Below, one piece after another: positions 1 to 8,750 of a stretch of 35,929 nt of DNA (its first letter is position 1; each line of letters begins with the position of its first letter). A program made the translations under genes and the position numbers. Origin of the DNA: an uncultured Bacilli bacterium (GTDB taxonomy: Bacteria; Bacillota_I; Bacilli_A; RF39; UBA660). The stretch is taken from NCBI GenBank assembly GCA_944329395.1, contig CALVIF010000004.1, positions 1 to 35,929 on the forward strand. The letters run 5' to 3'. The notes under the pieces were generated by a model. That model was not told where the DNA came from, did not search any database, and worked only from the letters and a program-made list of their open reading frames with translations.

Positions 1-251
1 GTATTTATTTCATCAACTGTATCTCTAATCCAATTAACAGCACTTACTTTATTCAAATGTAAAAATGTATCTTTAAAATGCTTTCCTAAATATCCAATAG
101 CAATAGAACTAGCAACCTCTCCGGCTGAATGGCCACCCATTCCATCAGCAATTGCAATTAAATATGAACCTTCATTATTCTTAACAATAATTACACTATC
201 TTCATTGTGATCACGAACTTTTCCAGCATCAGTCAAATAAAATGATTTCAT
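1..251 (-). CDS. PP2C-family Ser/Thr protein phosphatase, N-terminal part (cut by window edge)
   Basis: Translation from the ATG at 251 gives [18 protein letters not shown], then an [12 protein letters not shown] motif around residues 34-45. These are the metal-binding Asp motifs of bacterial PP2C phosphatases (PrpC/Stp). The protein would dephosphorylate Ser/Thr phosphoproteins in the cytoplasm, usually opposing a PASTA kinase encoded next to it. The start overlaps the rlmN stop by 4 nt (ATGA) and GGAGG lies just upstream, so the two genes are translationally coupled. In B. subtilis prpC also follows rlmN. Only about 83 codons are present; the gene continues beyond position 1, and a kinase gene would be expected there. 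Family is seen directly; the symbol prpC is likely but cannot be proven from a fragment. Confidence 0.88.
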   Translation of the reverse strand, partial: MKSFYLTDAGKVRDHNEDSVIIVKNNEGSYLIAIADGMGGHSAGEVASSIAIGYLGKHFKDTFLHLNKVSAVNWIRDTVDEIN

Positions 252-1267
252 ACATCCTCCTTTTTACTTCTAAGTTGCCCACAAGCAGCACTGATTTTTC
301 CGCCAAACTCTTTTCTAATCGTAACATTAATCTTATTTTTTTTAAGTATATCATAAAACTTCATTATTTGAATAGTACTACTTCTCTTAAAATTTAAATT
401 ATTAGTTTCATTATATGGTATTAAATTAACATAACAGTTTAATTCCTTAACCAAATGACTAAGTTGCAAAGCACATTCTTCACTATCATTAATACCATTA
501 AGTAACACATATTCAAAAGTTATGCGTCGATTAGTATTATTATAATACTCTTTTAATACTGGTATTAAATTATCCAAAGAATAAACCTTATTAATTGGCA
601 TTATCTCATTCCTAATCTCATTATTAGGAGCATGTAAACTAATAGCTAAATTAAACTGCAAACCTAAGTTACTAAACTCTTTAATTTTAGGCACAATACC
701 ACAAGTAGAAACTGTAATATGACGCGCACCAATAGCTAAACCTTTTGGATTGTTAATAATCTTTAAAAATTTAACAAGATTATCATAATTATCAAATGGT
801 TCACCAATTCCCATCACTACAACATGACTTATTCTTTCACCAAGTTCTTCCTCAATCATCATAATTTGCAAAACCATTTCATAAGCTTCTAAATTACGAA
901 CCCTTTTTCTTCTACCAGATTCACAAAACTTACATCCCATATTACAACCAACCTGACTAGAAACACAAATACTATTACCATAATCATGCTTCATAAGAAC
1001 AGCCTCAATATGTTCACCATCACATAATTCAAACAAATATTTACAAACATCAATATCCTTCTCAATATTAACAATTTTTAATTTATTAATACTATAATCT
1101 TTTTCAATTATATTTAACAATTCTTTCTTCATATTAGTAATTTGTTCATAACTATCAATTCTTTTTTCATATAACCAAGAAAACAACTGATCAGCATGAA
1201 ATCTCTTATATCCTAAAGAAATAAAATATTTTTCCATATCATCAATAGTTAATCCATATATATTCAT
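248..1267 (-). CDS. rlmN: 23S rRNA (adenine2503-C2)-methyltransferase / tRNA A37 methyltransferase, radical SAM
   Basis: 339 aa, the normal length for RlmN. It has an N-terminal accessory domain of roughly 90 residues, then the radical-SAM cluster motif CNMGCKFC, the GIGEP glycine-rich SAM segment ([10 protein letters not shown]) and [10 protein letters not shown]. The C-terminal AACGQL segment holds the Cys that forms the methyl-transfer adduct. The enzyme methylates C2 of A2503 in 23S rRNA and usually A37 of some tRNAs, using two SAM molecules and a 4Fe-4S cluster. TGGAGTGG precedes the ATG. It overlaps the downstream PP2C gene by 4 nt. A gap of about 110 nt separates it from the upstream 242-aa gene, and that gap contains a possible promoter. 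Confidence 0.97.
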   Translation of the reverse strand: MNIYGLTIDDMEKYFISLGYKRFHADQLFSWLYEKRIDSYEQITNMKKELLNIIEKDYSINKLKIVNIEKDIDVCKYLFELCDGEHIEAVLMKHDYGNSICVSSQVGCNMGCKFCESGRRKRVRNLEAYEMVLQIMMIEEELGERISHVVVMGIGEPFDNYDNLVKFLKIINNPKGLAIGARHITVSTCGIVPKIKEFSNLGLQFNLAISLHAPNNEIRNEIMPINKVYSLDNLIPVLKEYYNNTNRRITFEYVLLNGINDSEECALQLSHLVKELNCYVNLIPYNETNNLNFKRSSTIQIMKFYDILKKNKINVTIRKEFGGKISAACGQLRSKKEDV

Positions 1268-1291
1268 AATACCACTCCAAAATATATCTTA

Positions 1292-1327
1292 ATTATACTA
1301 TATTTATTTTAAAAATAAAACTGTCAA
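1292..1327 (-). promoter_or_regulatory. possible promoter for rlmN-PP2C
   Basis: On the minus strand a perfect TTGACA (1322-1327) precedes TATAGT (1297-1302) by 19 nt; an overlapping TATAAT lies at 1292-1297. Neither spacing is the ideal 17 nt, so this is suggestive only. It sits in the only sizeable gap of the fmt-to-phosphatase gene run. Confidence 0.35.
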
Positions 1328-1378
1328 CTAGACATAATTATATTAATAAACATGAATTATTAATAATTAAAAAAATTG

Positions 1379-2107
1379 TTATTCAATAGGACTAACAATT
1401 TCTTCTATTTCTCCAAAATTAGAGTATTCCAAAGTAATTTTAAAAATTTCTGAACTAATGCCTTTAAATTTTCCATAACTACTAAAATCAAGTTCAATTG
1501 TATTTAAATGAAAATTATCTCCACTTCCTGTAAAAACAACACTATTAGGTATCTCATCAATATCCAAATCTATTCCATCAATAACCTTACATATACTATT
1601 TGACGAAATTAAATAATTAAATTTAGCTGTACCATTTCCAAACTCAGTCTTAGAAATATAGGTAGCATCAAATAAAACTTCACCTAACCTAGAAAAATTT
1701 AAAAAGTCAGTATACATATATGGATTATCTGTTATTGTCCATATATTATTACTATCAACTGTATAATAATTAACTCCATCATAATAATAATTAACATCAT
1801 TAAATGTAAATAGTTCAATATTATTATTTTTCTTACCAACATAAACAAAATTATTATTATCAATATTTATTCTATAAGTAAAATTATAATTACCCTCAAA
1901 TATTTTATCATAAGTATACAATTGAGAGTTATTATTACTATTAATTTGACTAACAGGTTTACTAGGCATAGTTCTAAATAATATAATTAAAACTAAAAAG
2001 AAAACAAAATAAAATCCAAAAAATAAAATTCCTCTTCCTTTTTCTGTTTTTCTCAGTTTCTTAATTAATTGAAAAAATTTTTTTACATAATTTTCTTTCT
2101 TTTTCAT
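1379..2107 (-). CDS. uncharacterised single-pass membrane protein between fmt and rlmN
   Basis: 242 aa, no family recognised. The first 26 residues are Lys/Arg-rich and are followed by one hydrophobic segment (about 27-45, GILFFGFYFVFFLVLIILF). The remaining 195 residues, rich in Asn, Tyr and beta-type sequence, would be extracellular, so the topology looks like a type II anchored protein. The start is coupled to fmt through a TAATG overlap. In B. subtilis this position between fmt and rlmN is occupied by rsmB (yloM), which is absent here. The extracellular part resembles a small lipoprotein-like sensory or binding domain, but I cannot assign a function. Confidence 0.8.
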   Translation of the reverse strand: MKKKENYVKKFFQLIKKLRKTEKGRGILFFGFYFVFFLVLIILFRTMPSKPVSQINSNNNSQLYTYDKIFEGNYNFTYRINIDNNNFVYVGKKNNNIELFTFNDVNYYYDGVNYYTVDSNNIWTITDNPYMYTDFLNFSRLGEVLFDATYISKTEFGNGTAKFNYLISSNSICKVIDGIDLDIDEIPNSVVFTGSGDNFHLNTIELDFSSYGKFKGISSEIFKITLEYSNFGEIEEIVSPIE

Positions 2108-3048
2108 TATTTAAGCACCTTACCAATTATATCATTTCTATTTTGAATACCATTAATATAACTAGAAGCCGTCATTTTATTCTTTCCATATGGCTTAATA
2201 AGTGTAAAAATTATTTCCCCATCACCACATTTAACACCTATTCCATCTTTATATAATCCAGTAATCTCACCAATACTCTTATTTGAAAAAACATTTTCAC
2301 TAATAATAGAACTATATACTTTAAATTCCTTATTATCAAATAAAAAGCAAGCACCAGGAACAGGAGATAAACCTCTAATTAAATTAAATATTTCTCTCCT
2401 TGTTTTATTAAAATCAATTCGTTCTTCATCTCTTTTTATATTCCAAGCATAAGTAACCGCATTTTCATCCTGCCTAATACGCATATTTTTTTCTTCAAAT
2501 ATACTAGGCAATGTAGAAAGAAGTAAATCTCTTCCTATTAAACTCAACCTATCATGTAAACTTTCTAAATTATCACTATCTAATATTTCAGTTTCAGCTT
2601 GTGAAATAATATCACCACTATCCATTTTTACATCCATATACATAATTGTAATTCCGGTTTTAAAATAGCCATCAATAATAGCCTTATGAATCGGTGCACC
2701 GCCACGTAACTTTGGTAATAATGAAGCATGAACATTAATACAACCAAACCTTGGATAATCCAAAATATTCTTAGGAATTATTTGCCCATAAGCACATGTT
2801 ATTATTATATCAGGATTAAATGCAAGTACTTCTTCATACTCATCTTTTATATTTTCAGGTTGAATACACACTATATTATTCTCTAAAGCCACTTTCTTAA
2901 TAGGTGTATTAACAATTTCTTGATGTCTTCCAACCTTTTTATCTGGCTGACTAACAACTGCAACAACATTATAATTTTCTATTAAACCTTTTAAAATTGG
3001 CACAGCAAAATCAGGCGTACCCATAAATACTACATTAATATTTTTCAT
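2107..3048 (-). CDS. fmt: methionyl-tRNA formyltransferase
   Basis: 313 aa, typical Fmt length. The N-terminus VVFMGTPDFAVPIL is the formyl-transferase Rossmann start, and the catalytic region contains NVHASLLPKLRGGAPI, the family signature with the conserved Asn-His pair. A C-terminal OB-like domain follows. The enzyme transfers a formyl group from 10-formyl-THF to initiator Met-tRNA. AGGGGGG lies just before the ATG, overlapping the stop of the upstream gene (3 nt gap). The downstream gene starts within the stop codon (TAATG). The usual partner def is not next to it. Confidence 0.97.
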   Translation of the reverse strand: MKNINVVFMGTPDFAVPILKGLIENYNVVAVVSQPDKKVGRHQEIVNTPIKKVALENNIVCIQPENIKDEYEEVLAFNPDIIITCAYGQIIPKNILDYPRFGCINVHASLLPKLRGGAPIHKAIIDGYFKTGITIMYMDVKMDSGDIISQAETEILDSDNLESLHDRLSLIGRDLLLSTLPSIFEEKNMRIRQDENAVTYAWNIKRDEERIDFNKTRREIFNLIRGLSPVPGACFLFDNKEFKVYSSIISENVFSNKSIGEITGLYKDGIGVKCGDGEIIFTLIKPYGKNKMTASSYINGIQNRNDIIGKVLK

Positions 3049-3050
3049 AA

Positions 3051-4223
3051 TTATACCCCCCTAATAATCGCAATAATACTTATTATAACACCTAAAGTAA
3101 TAAATAAAGAGCCTAATAATATTAAAAGTGAAACCCTACCATAAGTATTATTAAGACGTTCTTCTCTAATTCTCGCAATTCTATTTTTACTAGTAATTTC
3201 AAATGCTTGACTCTCTCTTACATCAAATAAAAATTTATAATTAGGAATTTCAATAAATTCGATATTAAAATTTTCTAACTTATAATCAACAACTATATCA
3301 TCAAATCTTGAATTTAATATTTTATATATACAATCTCCCAAATCACTTACGCTATTAAATATATAATCAACATCCCTTAAAGAATTAAGTCCTAAGGTTT
3401 TTCTTTTAACCATCAATATATTTATATTTGATAATCCTTTTTGCAATGCTTTCCATTCATCACAACAGACTTTCGTAACATATTTTTTTTCAAAATCATT
3501 AAGTCCAGCCTTTTTCATCATTTTATTTAAATTTCCAAAACAACTTAAATAATCATTCTTAAAATAAGCTTCTCTATCACAGTCTTTAATTTCTAAATTA
3601 CCACCTAATAAACGATAAAAATACATAGGAGCATTACTACCATAATAACATGCCATCATAAAACTATCCGTAAAATAACTATAACCATCATCAAAGTTTT
3701 TATTCATTCCTGATTTAAATCCATGTTTAGCAAAAATTTTTTCGATTTCAATAAATCTAGGATATAAATGCTGATACTGTTCAGGATTAAAACCATACAT
3801 TTTAATTTGTTCTTTATATACACCAGAAAAGCCATGAAAAAAATAGCCCTCTACAACATATTTATTATAAATATATTGTAATATTTCTCTTTTTGAAATT
3901 TCATCATCTAAATTTTCAATATTAAATTTTAAAGCACAAAACCTACCAATAAGCTTAGAAATTCCCAAATTAATATCATTAAAATTATTCATCTTTTTAA
4001 ATAGCTTTCTTAGCTGAACAATATATTCATCTAAAAAAATATCAGTTTCAACAATAATTTTATATTTAAATAAAGCATCAAAAAAAGTAAAAAGAGCTCG
4101 CTCATTACTTGATAATAAAAAATCACTTGCTGAATTATTAATAACTATATTACGAAAATTATATGAAAAAAGTTCTTCAATTAAATCACATACATCTTTT
4201 CTTTTAAATATTTCATCAAACAC
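3051..4223 (-). CDS. uncharacterised tail-anchored protein with an ADP-ribosyltransferase-like motif pattern
   Basis: 390 aa. The first ~110 residues are helical. Then come YFFHGFSGVYKEQIKMYGF (about residues 125-145) and YSYFTDSFMMACYYG (about 182-196). This His-Gly-(F/T) strand, I-x-x-x-G loop and Y-x-T-D/S segment followed by an A-x-x-YG helix resemble the first two conserved blocks of ADP-ribosyltransferase/Kpt1-like folds. A glutamate later in the chain could complete the triad, but I cannot identify it with certainty. A C-terminal hydrophobic segment (about 365-387) makes this a tail-anchored protein with the main domain in the cytosol. The start is GTG with GGTG upstream. It lies directly before fmt. 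The fold assignment is inference from motifs. Confidence 0.72.
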   Translation of the reverse strand: MFDEIFKRKDVCDLIEELFSYNFRNIVINNSASDFLLSSNERALFTFFDALFKYKIIVETDIFLDEYIVQLRKLFKKMNNFNDINLGISKLIGRFCALKFNIENLDDEISKREILQYIYNKYVVEGYFFHGFSGVYKEQIKMYGFNPEQYQHLYPRFIEIEKIFAKHGFKSGMNKNFDDGYSYFTDSFMMACYYGSNAPMYFYRLLGGNLEIKDCDREAYFKNDYLSCFGNLNKMMKKAGLNDFEKKYVTKVCCDEWKALQKGLSNINILMVKRKTLGLNSLRDVDYIFNSVSDLGDCIYKILNSRFDDIVVDYKLENFNIEFIEIPNYKFLFDVRESQAFEITSKNRIARIREERLNNTYGRVSLLILLGSLFITLGVIISIIAIIRGV

Positions 4224-4255
4224 TCGCTTTCACCAACCTCTAAAGCAATAAAAAA

Positions 4256-4594
4256 TTAATCTGCAAAAAACCACAAAAATAAATAAAATGCTACACCAAT
4301 TGCTGCAAAACCAAATAAACCAATCATAATAATTTTAATAACAAGATCATCTCTATCCCAATAAGTATTATACTTTTTAGAAGCATTACTCATTATTTCT
4401 TGAAATTCTTCCTCATTTTTTTGATTAACTACATTTTCTTTTGAAATATCATCAGATTCTTTTTTTGTCCATTTTGCAATATCATCATCAAACGTATCAG
4501 AATTATCCTGAACTCCCATAGATGTAAAAAAGCCAGTATCTTCACCATTATTTAATTCTTCGTTTGTCTCATCATCAAAAAAATCATTATTCAT
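4256..4594 (-). CDS. small acidic membrane protein, unknown function
   Basis: 112 aa. The first ~80 residues are strongly acidic and disordered (rich in Asp, Glu and Asn). One C-terminal transmembrane helix follows (about 86-109, IIMIGLFGFAAIGVAFYLFLWFF). AAGGAG is well placed before the ATG. It lies between priA and the 390-aa tail-anchored protein, with gaps of about 40 and 32 nt, so co-transcription from the priA promoter is likely. No family recognised; its size and position suggest a membrane-tethered adaptor, but that is a guess. Confidence 0.72.
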   Translation of the reverse strand: MNNDFFDDETNEELNNGEDTGFFTSMGVQDNSDTFDDDIAKWTKKESDDISKENVVNQKNEEEFQEIMSNASKKYNTYWDRDDLVIKIIMIGLFGFAAIGVAFYLFLWFFAD

Positions 4595-4635
4595 AAAGAC
4601 AACTCCTTACCATAATAATAGAATAACATAATTTT

Positions 4636-6798
4636 TTAAAAATGACTAGGATTAAAATCAATATCAATCTTAATCTTAATATTTCCTTTATAATGTTCAA
4701 TTATTTTATTAAGTATTTCTCTTATAAATTTGTCATTTTTATATTTAATAATAATACCATATCTATAAATATTGTTTAATTTAAATATAGTACATGAAGA
4801 AGGACCCAAAATTATAGCATCATTTATATTTCTATCAAGTGCCCTTTTTATTTTAAGAGCTTCATTATTAACATTTTCCTTATCCTTACCACTAATTTTA
4901 ATATAGCAAATAAAATAATATGGTGGATATTTTAATTCATACCTAATAGCCATTTCTTTATTATAAAATCCTAAATAATCGTGCATCTTTGTATATTTTA
5001 TAGCATAATGATCTGGATTAAACGTTTGAATAATAACTTCTCCATTTTTATTACTTCTTCCACTTCTTCCAGCAACTTGCGATAATAAAGAAAAAGTATT
5101 TTCACTACTTCTAAAATCAGGAATATTCAAACTAGTATCAGCATTAATAACGCCAACTAATGTAACATTTTCAAAATCAAGCCCCTTTGCAACTATTTGC
5201 GTACCAAGAAGAATATCATACTCATGTTGTCGAAAAGCAGTAATCATTTTTTCATGAGCACCTTTTTTACTAGTAGTATCAAAATCCATTCTTAAAATTC
5301 TACTTTGCGAAAACAACCTTCTAAGCTCCTCTTCAATTTTTTCTGTTCCAATTCCCAAATCATTAAGAGATTTATCATTACATTTTGGACAAACATCATA
5401 AACCTTTGTAGCATAACCGCAATAATGACATCGTAAAGTATTACTACTCTTATGATATGTAAGTGAAATATCACAATTAGGACATTTAAAAGTATAACCA
5501 CAACTTTTACATGTAACAAACGATGAATATCCACGACGATTTAACAATAAAATAATTTGTTCATTTTTTTCTAAACGCTCTGCCATAGCCTCAATCAATA
5601 AATGAGAAAAATGTCCTTTAGCAGTTTTAATTTTATCATTCATATCAACAATTTTAACCAAAGGTAGATCTTTACCATTAACTCTATTTAAAAGCGTTAA
5701 TAGACTATAAACACCCTTCTTAGCTCTTGCAAAATCTTCTAGTAACGGAGTAGCACTTCCCATTACTACAGGACAATTATGATATTTTGCTCGTAAAAAA
5801 GCAACATCTTTTGCATTGTATCTAGGATTAGAATCATCTTGCTTATAAGAGTCACTATGTTCCTCATCAATAATAATGATACCAATATTTTCAAGTGGAG
5901 CAAAAATAGCACTACGAGCACCAATAACAATCTTAGCTTCCTGACGAACAATACGTCTCCATTCGTCATATTTCTCTCCCTCAGAAAGAGCAGAATGAAT
6001 AGCCGCAATATTATCTCCAAATCTTCTTTGAAATCTATCAATCATTTGTGGCGTTAAACTAATTTCTGGAACAAGAACGATACTAGTTTTACCTTCTTTT
6101 AAAACTTGCTCAATTAATTCCATATAAACTTCTGTTTTTCCACTTCCAGTAACCCCATATAATAAATAAATGCCTTCCTTCATCTCAACCGAAGAAACAA
6201 CCCTTTTCTGATCCGTAGTCAACTCTTTTTTTTCTGCAATCAAATTATTATAAGCCAAACGATAATGTTCTTTTTTCTCAGCAATTAAAATATTCTTTTT
6301 AATCAAAGTATTTAAACTACTAAGAGAAATTTCAATAAGTTCCTTCCTTAGCACAGAACCTTTTTTTCTACATATATCAATAATATCTTGTTGTTTACCC
6401 CTTATATCAAATAAATTAGCCTTAGAATTTAATCTATAATATGTATCAAATTTTTTGTTTATTAAAACCCCTTGCTTAGCTTTCAAAGCTTTTGGCAACA
6501 TCACTTGATAACAACTAATTAAAGTTGATAAAGTATTCTTTTGAATAGTCCTTCCCAAATATAACAATTCATCATTTAAAACCACTTCACTATCAACTAT
6601 TCTAATAATTTCTTTTAAAGATGAAACACTTGTATTATTTTTTATCTCCAATACAAAACCTTCAACTTTTTGTTTACCAAAATAAACCTCAACTCTAATA
6701 CCCAACTTAATTAATTTCTGCAAATTTAAAGGCACACTATAATCAAAAATTCTATCTACATTTTTATTTGACAACTCTACCAAAACACCAATGATCAT
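4636..6798 (-). CDS. priA: primosomal replication-restart helicase PriA
   Basis: 720 aa from the preferred ATG at 6798, which has GGAGGTGAT at ideal distance; the reading frame stays open 17 codons further upstream, but without support. Features: Walker A GVTGSGKTEVY, the DEEH box (IIDEEHSDSYKQDD), and a helicase core with GRSGR. Eight cysteines in four CxxC pairs (CKSC, CPNC, CHYC, CPKC) form the PriA-specific zinc-binding module. It unwinds and loads the replicative helicase at stalled forks. An upstream promoter and the rseP terminator show it starts its own transcription unit, followed by the two small membrane genes and fmt, as in the B. subtilis priA-def-fmt block but without def. Confidence 0.97.
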   Translation of the reverse strand: MIIGVLVELSNKNVDRIFDYSVPLNLQKLIKLGIRVEVYFGKQKVEGFVLEIKNNTSVSSLKEIIRIVDSEVVLNDELLYLGRTIQKNTLSTLISCYQVMLPKALKAKQGVLINKKFDTYYRLNSKANLFDIRGKQQDIIDICRKKGSVLRKELIEISLSSLNTLIKKNILIAEKKEHYRLAYNNLIAEKKELTTDQKRVVSSVEMKEGIYLLYGVTGSGKTEVYMELIEQVLKEGKTSIVLVPEISLTPQMIDRFQRRFGDNIAAIHSALSEGEKYDEWRRIVRQEAKIVIGARSAIFAPLENIGIIIIDEEHSDSYKQDDSNPRYNAKDVAFLRAKYHNCPVVMGSATPLLEDFARAKKGVYSLLTLLNRVNGKDLPLVKIVDMNDKIKTAKGHFSHLLIEAMAERLEKNEQIILLLNRRGYSSFVTCKSCGYTFKCPNCDISLTYHKSSNTLRCHYCGYATKVYDVCPKCNDKSLNDLGIGTEKIEEELRRLFSQSRILRMDFDTTSKKGAHEKMITAFRQHEYDILLGTQIVAKGLDFENVTLVGVINADTSLNIPDFRSSENTFSLLSQVAGRSGRSNKNGEVIIQTFNPDHYAIKYTKMHDYLGFYNKEMAIRYELKYPPYYFICYIKISGKDKENVNNEALKIKRALDRNINDAIILGPSSCTIFKLNNIYRYGIIIKYKNDKFIREILNKIIEHYKGNIKIKIDIDFNPSHF

Positions 6799-6819
6799 AG
6801 TATCACCTCCATCATTTAT

Positions 6820-6849
6820 ATTATACAAAATAAACAAGAATACTAGCAA
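6820..6849 (-). promoter_or_regulatory. sigma-A-type promoter of priA
   Basis: TTGCTA (6844-6849) and TATAAT (6820-6825) are separated by 18 nt on the minus strand, placing transcription start shortly before the GGAGGTGAT of priA. It lies right after the rseP terminator. Confidence 0.65.
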
Positions 6850-6851
6850 TT

Positions 6852-6876
6852 AAAAAAATCTTTAAATAAAGATTTT
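6852..6876 (-). terminator. intrinsic terminator after rseP
   Basis: On the minus strand a 10-bp stem (6867-6876 with 6855-6864, 2-nt loop) runs into a T tract. It separates the uppS-cdsA-rseP unit from priA. Confidence 0.7.
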
Positions 6877-6888
6877 TAAATAATATTA

Positions 6889-7938
6889 CTAAAATAAACG
6901 TAAAATATCATTAACTGTTATGATTAACATAAGAAACATTAAAAGCATCAAACCTATAGCATGTATTTTATTTTCTAATTCTGGTGAAACAGGAGATCCC
7001 TTAAGTTTCTCAATTATTATAAATAGTATATGTCCTCCATCAAAAGCAGGTATTGGTAACAAGTTAAGGAAACCAACATTTATACTTAAGATAACAACTA
7101 AATATAAAAGATTATCAATACCAGCCTTACTTTGTCCCTCAACAATTGAATAAATACCTACAGGACCACTCAATTGATTAAGTTTAATGTTACCAGTAAA
7201 TAAATAACCAACAGTATATACCATTTGCTTAAAAATAGCTCCCGTTTTCTTAAATGTATATTTTAATGAATTAATAAATCCATATACACGTTCCTGTTCC
7301 ATTCCAATTCCATACTTATAAACAACATTACCATTTTCTTCAACTTTTTCAGGCATCAATTTAAAAGATAACTTTTTACCATCTCTATTAATTTCAATGC
7401 GAGTTTCTTCTTTCGGATTAGCTACAGTTAAAAACAAAGATACATCATCAGTAGTACTAACTTTATTTCCATTAATTCGCATAATGACATCACCATCTCT
7501 TATTCCAATTGAATAAGCCGGCAACTCCTTATCAACAGAAGTAATAACAGGACTAAGTGTAGTTCCTCCAAAAACAAGTGCAATAAAAAATAAAATTAAT
7601 ATAGCAGAAATAAAATTATTACCCGCACCAAAAAACATAATTAAAAATCTTTGAAATGGACTTTTAGATTGTAATCTCCTATCTTTAGGTATCTTCTTTA
7701 AATTATCATCCTCAACATCCTCACCAGCCAATTGACAAAATCCTCCAATAGGAATAGCTCTTAAAGAATATTCTGTTTCTTTGCCCTTTTTACTAAATAA
7801 CTTAGGTCCCATTCCTAAAGAAAATTCATAAACATAAACTCCCATAAGTTTAGCAAATATAAAATGTCCAAACTCATGAACAAATATAATAAAACCTAAA
7901 ATTAAAATAAACAAAATTAAATTAAAAATTATAGTCAA
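6889..7938 (-). CDS. rseP: site-2 (intramembrane zinc) metalloprotease, RseP/RasP family
   Basis: 349 aa, a normal length. HEFGH at about residues 21-25 inside the first transmembrane helix is the zinc site (HExxH). A PDZ domain follows around 120-205 (YSIGIRDGDVIMRINGNKV). The second active-site segment FDGGH near residue 300 supplies the third ligand Asp, and another transmembrane helix closes the protein. It cuts transmembrane segments of anti-sigma factors and leftover signal peptides. It follows cdsA by 11 nt. In B. subtilis dxr sits between cdsA and rasP; it is missing here. Confidence 0.96.
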   Translation of the reverse strand: MTIIFNLILFILILGFIIFVHEFGHFIFAKLMGVYVYEFSLGMGPKLFSKKGKETEYSLRAIPIGGFCQLAGEDVEDDNLKKIPKDRRLQSKSPFQRFLIMFFGAGNNFISAILILFFIALVFGGTTLSPVITSVDKELPAYSIGIRDGDVIMRINGNKVSTTDDVSLFLTVANPKEETRIEINRDGKKLSFKLMPEKVEENGNVVYKYGIGMEQERVYGFINSLKYTFKKTGAIFKQMVYTVGYLFTGNIKLNQLSGPVGIYSIVEGQSKAGIDNLLYLVVILSINVGFLNLLPIPAFDGGHILFIIIEKLKGSPVSPELENKIHAIGLMLLMFLMLIITVNDILRLF

Positions 7939-7949
7939 AAATACCCCTC

Positions 7950-8750
7950 CTATATAATCCCAAGTAATAAAACAAAAGCTAAAACAACAAATATTAAACT
8001 ATCTAATCTATCAAGTATTCCACCATGTCCTGGAATTAAATTAGAAAAATCTTTCTTACCATATTCCCTTTTAATAAAAGAAAATGCTAAATCTCCAAGC
8101 TGTCCAACGACAGTAAAAAGACAAGTAATTAATATAACTAGTACTAGTGAATGTGCTGGATTAATAACCGTAATATAGTAAAAAGAAGCCACAAAAGTTC
8201 CCATTAAAGATCCACCAATAGAACCCTCTATAGTTTTTTTAGGTGAAATAGTTGGTGCCAATTTTCTTTTACCAATTAAACTACCAGTAATCAATGCAAA
8301 AGTATCTGTAATAGTCGTAATCAATAATAAATATATGACATATGACATATTAAAATTACGTGTAACAATCATTAAATTGAATCCTAATCCAACAAACATA
8401 ATTGAAGCAATTAAAAATAACGCATCATTTAAATCATAAAGTTTAACATTTTTAATAAAAATCATCGGCAATAAAAACACAAATATTATAAAACTAATAA
8501 CTCTATAATCAACATTAAAAACAAAATTAATCGAATCATAATTACTTACCGTAAAAAACATCACAAGTAAATATGCAAAAAATTTAACAATAGATGGAAA
8601 CTTACGTTCACTTTCCCTTGTATGAATAATTTCATAAAGACTCAAAACTGAAAGAATTGCCATAAAGAAAGCAAAAAAAGATCCTCCAACAATTAATAAC
8701 GGTATTGATAAACCTAACATTACAATAGCACTAATAATTCTTAATTTCAT
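7950..8750 (-). CDS. cdsA: phosphatidate cytidylyltransferase (CDP-diglyceride synthase)
   Basis: 266 aa polytopic membrane protein with about seven or eight helices. Near the C-terminus it carries the CDS signature SFIKREYGKKDFSNLIPGHG followed by GILDRLDSL, matching the K-R...KD...PGHGG-x-DR-D pattern. It makes CDP-diacylglycerol from CTP and phosphatidate, the precursor of phosphatidylglycerol and cardiolipin. The start overlaps the uppS stop by one base (TAATG), and rseP follows, so the three are co-transcribed. Confidence 0.96.
   Translation of the reverse strand: MKLRIISAIVMLGLSIPLLIVGGSFFAFFMAILSVLSLYEIIHTRESERKFPSIVKFFAYLLVMFFTVSNYDSINFVFNVDYRVISFIIFVFLLPMIFIKNVKLYDLNDALFLIASIMFVGLGFNLMIVTRNFNMSYVIYLLLITTITDTFALITGSLIGKRKLAPTISPKKTIEGSIGGSLMGTFVASFYYITVINPAHSLVLVILITCLFTVVGQLGDLAFSFIKREYGKKDFSNLIPGHGGILDRLDSLIFVVLAFVLLLGII

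Noticed and set aside
5292-6057. Open frames overlapping priA on both strands
   Set aside because: They lie entirely inside a well-conserved priA coding region and their translations look like no protein.
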